Source: CAYXVU01 sp964468725
Lineage (GTDB): Bacteria > Acidobacteriota > Blastocatellia > UBA7656
Assembly (NCBI GenBank): GCA_964468725.1
Contig: CAYXVU010000123.1
Coordinates: forward strand, 1 to 17,445
Direction of reading: 5' to 3'
Length of the DNA stretch: 17,445 bases
This document shows positions 13,432 to 17,445 of this stretch, piece by piece. The translations under genes were made by a program, and so were the position numbers. Every line of letters starts with the position of its first letter. Position 1 is the stretch's first letter. The notes under the pieces were generated by a model. It had not been told where the DNA came from and did not search any database. It worked only from the letters and a program-made list of their open reading frames with translations.

Positions 13432-16400
13432 ATGAAAGAAGTACGCAAATGCAAACGGCTCACCTCTGCTATGGTGTTTCTTCTCATCACAGCATTCGTG
13501 ATGCCGGTTTCCGCACTGGCGCAAGCAACGACCGGCGCGCTGCGCGGCGTCGTCACCGATGCCAACGGAGCAATCGTCTCCGACGCTAAGGTAACGGTAC
13601 GCCATACTGCGATGGGCGTCGAAACTCACACCATGAGTAATGCCGAAGGCATTTACAACTTTCCCAAACTCGCGTCGGGAACTTACCTGCTGACGGTCGA
13701 AAAAGAGGGCTTCAAAAAGCAGGAGTTTCAAGACGTAACGGTTAATATCGGCCAAGACTTGACGATTGATGCTGCTTTGCAGGCCGGACAGGTCAGCGAA
13801 GTCGTAACCGTCACGGCGCAAGGCGAAAACCTGATCCAAAAAGAACAGGTACAGGTGTCGAACTCTTTCGACAAACGCCAAGTGGTCGAGCTGCCCTCTA
13901 ACGGCGCGGCGCAAGGCATTGATACGTTGGCACTGCTCGCACCGGGCGTCACTCCCGGTTTCGGCAACGTCAACAACAATGGCACAACGCTCAGCGTCAA
14001 CGGTCAGCGTGCCCGCTCGAACAACTTCACGGTTGACGGGCAGGATAACAATGACCTCTCGATTGGCGGCCCGAACTTCTTCGTCAGCAACACCGATGCG
14101 GTGGGCGAGTTTCAAATCATCACCAACAACTTCTCCGCCGAGTACGGGCGCAATCAGGGCGCGGTGGTCAACATCATCACCAGAGCCGGTACCAACGAGT
14201 TTCACGGAACCGGCGCGTGGTTCCATCGCAATCAAAGCCTCTTTGATTCGATGACCAACATCGAGCGCCGCACCAATAACAACGGAAGGGGCAAACCCGA
14301 TCCGCTGATTAGCAATGTCTACAGCGGCTCTTTCGGCGGCCCGATCAAACGCGACCGACTCTTCTTCTTCGGCTCGTTCCAACTGGCCACGAATAGAAGC
14401 GAGTCGCTGCTTCTCTCGGACAATCCGACCATCGCAGCCGAAGAACTCGGTCGCCTGAAGTCGGCTTTCCCGGACAACACAGTGGCGCAGGCGCTCGCGA
14501 ACTACTCGGCATTCGCCTTAACCAACACTACGGTCTTCGAGCGCACAGATCGCCCGCAAAACGAGACGGTTACCATTGCCGGGCGGGCTTTCCGCGTTGC
14601 CTATCCGGGGCGCTTAGTGCGGACGCCGAACGACCAGCCAGAATTGGTCGCGCGCGCCGACTACCAGATCAATGAGAAGCATAACATCTGGTATCGTCAC
14701 CTCTATCAATCCTCGACCGGCAAAAACGCATTGAACGGCTCGAACGGATTCGTTGGCGACATCCCGTCGCACGGCAATCTTTCGGGTTTGCAACTGACTT
14801 CACAGTTGTCGAACAACTCGGTCAATGAGTTTCGCTTTGTCTTCAATCGCCTCGATGTCATCTTCGGCGGCGGTTGCGAAGGCGAGCCCAGTTGCATCGC
14901 GGCTCCCAAAGAGGTAGGAGCCAATATCTCCAATATTCGCTTCAATGGCTTCCGCAGCAGCGGCGGCACTTCGTTGCAGACCATCGGGATTGCCAACAGC
15001 TTTCCGCAAGATCGTCGGGTGACGGTGTACCAATTCACCGACAACTACTCGAAGACCATGGGACGCCATCAACTCAAATTGGGAGCGGACGTGCGCCGCA
15101 ATACCAATACGGTGCGCTTCCTGCCCAATATCAACGGGCGCTTCACCTTCGGCAACGAAGCGGCGGTGCGCAACAATACGCCGACGTTGGTTGAGATTGC
15201 CGGTGGTCAGTTCGAAATCGCTTACAATGAAACCGACCAGTATTACTATTTTCAAGATGACTGGAAGGTGAAAGATAACCTGACCCTTAACCTCGGTCTG
15301 CGCTATGAATATACCGGCCAGCCGATCAACACTCTGCATGACCTGACACTGGCGCGCGAATCGAATCCGCAGACCGCGCTCTGGCGGCAGGACTTGCCGC
15401 TGGAAGTTCGAACCTCCCCCAAACTTCCGGCAGACAAAACCAACTTTGCGCCGCGTCTTGGCTTCGCCTGGCGTCCGAGCTTGGGCAAAAATCGCCTGAG
15501 CAAATGGGTCTTCGGCGAAAGCGATAGCTCGGTCATTTCGGGCGGCTATTCGGTGTCCTACGACCCGGCGTTCTATAACCTGTTGCTCAATGCTGCCTCT
15601 GCGGCTCCGAACACCTTCTTGCTGGCGCTCTCCGGCTCATCGGTCTTTGAATTACCGGCAGTGCCGACCGGCGAGAACGTTGCGGCGGCGGCGACAAAGG
15701 TCGGCGCGTTGCAAACCAACACGCATGACCCCCGCTTCTTCACGCAGACGCAGTTTCCAGGCAACTTCTACTCGCCCTACTCGCAGCAATGGACGTTGCG
15801 ATGGCAGCGCGAGATCAGCCGCAACAATGTCGTCGAAGCTCGCTATGTCGGGTCGAAGACAACGGGGCTTTTCCAATCGCTCAATGGCAATCCGCGCATT
15901 GATCGGTTAGTTAATGGCTTCACGACCGGCGGTATTACCTTCCCCGGCTTCCCAAACCTCGTGCCTGATGGCATTCGTCCGCAGGTCGCCGGTCAGGGAG
16001 CTTGTGTAGATAATCCGAAAACGCAGCTTAACGAAGCCGCGCAGTGCAATGGCAGAGTGCTGCCCGCCGGATTGATTCGCGCCCGCGAAAACACGGCGTC
16101 CGCTACCTACAACGGTTTGCAGACTCGTTATCAAGGGCGTCTGTTCAATCAATTCTCTACCGGCGTTGCTTATACCTGGTCGAAGACGCTCGACAATTCC
16201 AGCGAAGTCTTCGTCTTCAACGAAGTGCCGTTCCCGCAAAACCCCTTCAATCGCAATTCGCAGGAGAAGAGCTATTCCGGTTTTGATCGTCGTCACAGCT
16301 TGGCGATGAACTTCATTTGGGACGTGCCCTTCTACAAAGATCAGCAAGGCATCTTGGGACGCGTGGCTGGCGGTTGGCAATTGGGCGGAACCTATAATTT

Positions 16401-17007
16401 GGCTTCCGGTCAACGCTTCTCCGTCAACCAACTGAGTGAATTGTTCTTCTTTGGCACGGGGTATTCGGATGTCACGTTTAACAACTCCTTCCTCGGTGCG
16501 GACACCTACCGTCCGTTCTGGGGCAACCCGGATGCGGTGAAGACCAGCGTCGGTATCAATCAGGCAGATGCCGCGTTGTTGCTGGGTGTTGCCACGCGCA
16601 ACCCGAATGGCTTCTATGATTTCGTGGAACTCAATCGGAGCGGTAAATTGGTTGAGGTCAGCAGAAACGATGTGCGCTACATCTTCAACGGCCCGCACAT
16701 GGCACAGATCATGGGCACACCGTTTGGCGATGTGCCGCGCAACACCGAACAGGGGCCGCGTCTCAATAACCTCAATCTGAGTGTGTCGAAGAACATTCGG
16801 ATTACGGAAGCAACCAAACTGCGCTTTCAATTCGATATGTTCAACGCTCTCAATCACCCGAACCCCGGCGTTGGCTTCATTGTCAACGATACGCGCGCGC
16901 CGGGAACCTTCGTCGAAGGCAGCATCGCCACGACCGCCTTCAACGAGCAGTCAGAAGGCAACTATGCGCGCCGATCCTTACAGTTTGGCTTGAAGCTCAT
17001 CTTCTAG
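13432..17007 (+). CDS. Oar-like TonB-dependent outer-membrane receptor
   Basis: The 1191-residue product has a signal peptide (core 11-28, cleavage ALA-QATT at 30/31). A carboxypeptidase-regulatory-like beta-sandwich follows (about 34-115: GALRGVVTDANGAIVSDAKV, then YNFPKLASGTYLLTVEKEGF). The plug domain spans about 135-255 and holds the signature SVNGQRARSNNFTVDGQDNN, then AEYGRNQGAVVNIITRAGTN. The remainder is a large beta barrel ending in Phe (RRSLQFGLKLIF), the usual signal for barrel assembly. This architecture and size match the expanded Acidobacteriota/Bacteroidota-type receptors that import oligomers or adhere to surfaces; the ligand is unknown. The start at 13432 has AGGAGG at 13415-13420, 11 nt upstream (long). 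Promoter box copy 3 lies upstream and a good terminator follows. No TonB/ExbBD or SusD-like partner is in the window. Confidence 0.93.
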   Translation: MKEVRKCKRLTSAMVFLLITAFVMPVSALAQATTGALRGVVTDANGAIVSDAKVTVRHTAMGVETHTMSNAEGIYNFPKLASGTYLLTVEKEGFKKQEFQDVTVNIGQDLTIDAALQAGQVSEVVTVTAQGENLIQKEQVQVSNSFDKRQVVELPSNGAAQGIDTLALLAPGVTPGFGNVNNNGTTLSVNGQRARSNNFTVDGQDNNDLSIGGPNFFVSNTDAVGEFQIITNNFSAEYGRNQGAVVNIITRAGTNEFHGTGAWFHRNQSLFDSMTNIERRTNNNGRGKPDPLISNVYSGSFGGPIKRDRLFFFGSFQLATNRSESLLLSDNPTIAAEELGRLKSAFPDNTVAQALANYSAFALTNTTVFERTDRPQNETVTIAGRAFRVAYPGRLVRTPNDQPELVARADYQINEKHNIWYRHLYQSSTGKNALNGSNGFVGDIPSHGNLSGLQLTSQLSNNSVNEFRFVFNRLDVIFGGGCEGEPSCIAAPKEVGANISNIRFNGFRSSGGTSLQTIGIANSFPQDRRVTVYQFTDNYSKTMGRHQLKLGADVRRNTNTVRFLPNINGRFTFGNEAAVRNNTPTLVEIAGGQFEIAYNETDQYYYFQDDWKVKDNLTLNLGLRYEYTGQPINTLHDLTLARESNPQTALWRQDLPLEVRTSPKLPADKTNFAPRLGFAWRPSLGKNRLSKWVFGESDSSVISGGYSVSYDPAFYNLLLNAASAAPNTFLLALSGSSVFELPAVPTGENVAAAATKVGALQTNTHDPRFFTQTQFPGNFYSPYSQQWTLRWQREISRNNVVEARYVGSKTTGLFQSLNGNPRIDRLVNGFTTGGITFPGFPNLVPDGIRPQVAGQGACVDNPKTQLNEAAQCNGRVLPAGLIRARENTASATYNGLQTRYQGRLFNQFSTGVAYTWSKTLDNSSEVFVFNEVPFPQNPFNRNSQEKSYSGFDRRHSLAMNFIWDVPFYKDQQGILGRVAGGWQLGGTYNLASGQRFSVNQLSELFFFGTGYSDVTFNNSFLGADTYRPFWGNPDAVKTSVGINQADAALLLGVATRNPNGFYDFVELNRSGKLVEVSRNDVRYIFNGPHMAQIMGTPFGDVPRNTEQGPRLNNLNLSVSKNIRITEATKLRFQFDMFNALNHPNPGVGFIVNDTRAPGTFVEGSIATTAFNEQSEGNYARRSLQFGLKLIF

Positions 17008-17037
17008 CCCCTCTTGCGTAGTCGCATAACTTCATTC

Positions 17038-17070
17038 GGGAGGGGTCGCCCAAACCTCTCCCTCTTTTTC
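17038..17070 (+). terminator. Intrinsic terminator after the TonB receptor
   Basis: GGGAGGGG (17038-17045) pairs with CCTCTCCC (17055-17062), eight pairs with one G-U, around a 9-nt loop. The T-rich tract TCTTTTTC (17063-17070) follows directly. It lies 30 bp after the receptor stop and separates it from the small regulator gene. Confidence 0.75.
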
Positions 17071-17113
17071 TCTATCTTGGTAGAGGCGTCATCCTAGCGG
17101 AGGTTTTTACATT

Positions 17114-17431
17114 ATGTACGAATCACAACAAGCGTCAGCGGCACTTTTGGGGACTGCCGTTGAACCCCGAGCGCCCATACAGCATCGCGTCGAAACGATC
17201 AACTCGCTGGCGCAAACGCTCTTGACCGAAATTGCTGTGCTGACGGGTAAGCCCGCAGAAGAGTCGTTCGGCACAGTCTCCTTTCAAGAAGCGGTGCGCA
17301 GGTTCGAACAAAAGCTGATCCGACACGCGCTCAACCTGGCGCGCGGCAACCAACGCAAAGCTGCCATGCTGTTAGGGCTACCGGCAACTACTCTCAACAG
17401 CAAGATCAAACGCTACCGCATCGAACCGTAA
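17114..17431 (+). CDS. Small Fis-type helix-turn-helix protein
   Basis: The 105-residue product ends in an HTH_8/Fis-like domain (about 62-103): FEQKLIRHALNLARGNQRKA followed by AMLLGLPATTLNSKIKRYRI. This is the DNA-binding end typical of NtrC-family activators and Fis. Here it stands alone, with only a short N-terminal segment (QHRVETINSLAQTLLTEIAVL, possibly a dimerising helix) and no receiver or AAA+ domain. It may be a stand-alone nucleoid or regulatory protein, and is a candidate, by position only, for binding the repeated promoter boxes. GGAGG at 17099-17103 lies 10 nt before the ATG. It follows the receptor terminator and so probably has its own promoter. Confidence 0.8.
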   Translation: MYESQQASAALLGTAVEPRAPIQHRVETINSLAQTLLTEIAVLTGKPAEESFGTVSFQEAVRRFEQKLIRHALNLARGNQRKAAMLLGLPATTLNSKIKRYRIEP

Positions 17432-17445
17432 GCGATGTCCCCGCT

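Overview
The window looks like a chromosomal segment of an Acidobacteriota-type bacterium, possibly class Blastocatellia. This is inferred from three things: the very large Oar-like TonB-dependent receptor with an N-terminal carboxypeptidase-regulatory domain, several secreted DinB-like proteins with 'AQS'-type signal cleavage sites, and moderately GC-rich DNA. No rRNA, tRNA, CRISPR array or transposase is visible. Most products carry Sec signal peptides, so this is mainly an envelope and secretion locus.

Layout. Positions 1-169 hold no gene but contain a 15-bp perfect inverted repeat. Positions 170-3301 (minus strand) form a tight three-gene operon: an ECF sigma factor, a membrane anti-sigma-like protein, and a secreted TPR/HEAT-repeat protein. 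Divergent from it is a secreted alpha/beta hydrolase (3586-5019). Positions 5297-8018 form a plus-strand operon: two secreted DinB-fold proteins, a secreted protein of an unrecognised family (called family U here), and a third DinB-fold protein that lacks its own signal peptide. Next come a CPBP membrane protease (8175-9029) and, convergent with it, a secreted histidine phosphatase (9071-9760). Two more family U genes follow (10121-10831 and 10936-12185). The second is a tandem two-domain version broken by a one-base frameshift. A small secreted HExxH protein (12314-12916), the TonB-dependent receptor (13432-17007) and a 105-residue Fis-type helix-turn-helix protein (17114-17431) complete the window.

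How the parts may work together. Three promoters share an unusual architecture: two 12-bp direct repeats (consensus ACCGCTyrycmC) exactly 20 bp apart, then TATACT exactly 34 bp after the TCAC of the second repeat. They lie upstream of the hydrolase, the DinB/family U operon and the TonB receptor. I infer a small regulon controlled by one direct-repeat-binding activator, covering an outer-membrane importer and secreted enzymes.

The other notable signal is the junction between the family U gene and the third DinB gene. The reading frames overlap as GTGA, and a canonical -1 slippery heptamer, A_AAA_AAG, lies in frame three nucleotides before the GTG. A -1 shift would fuse the signal-peptide-bearing U protein to the signal-less DinB protein. 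The alternatives are simple GTG re-initiation, or a missing A in the A6 run.
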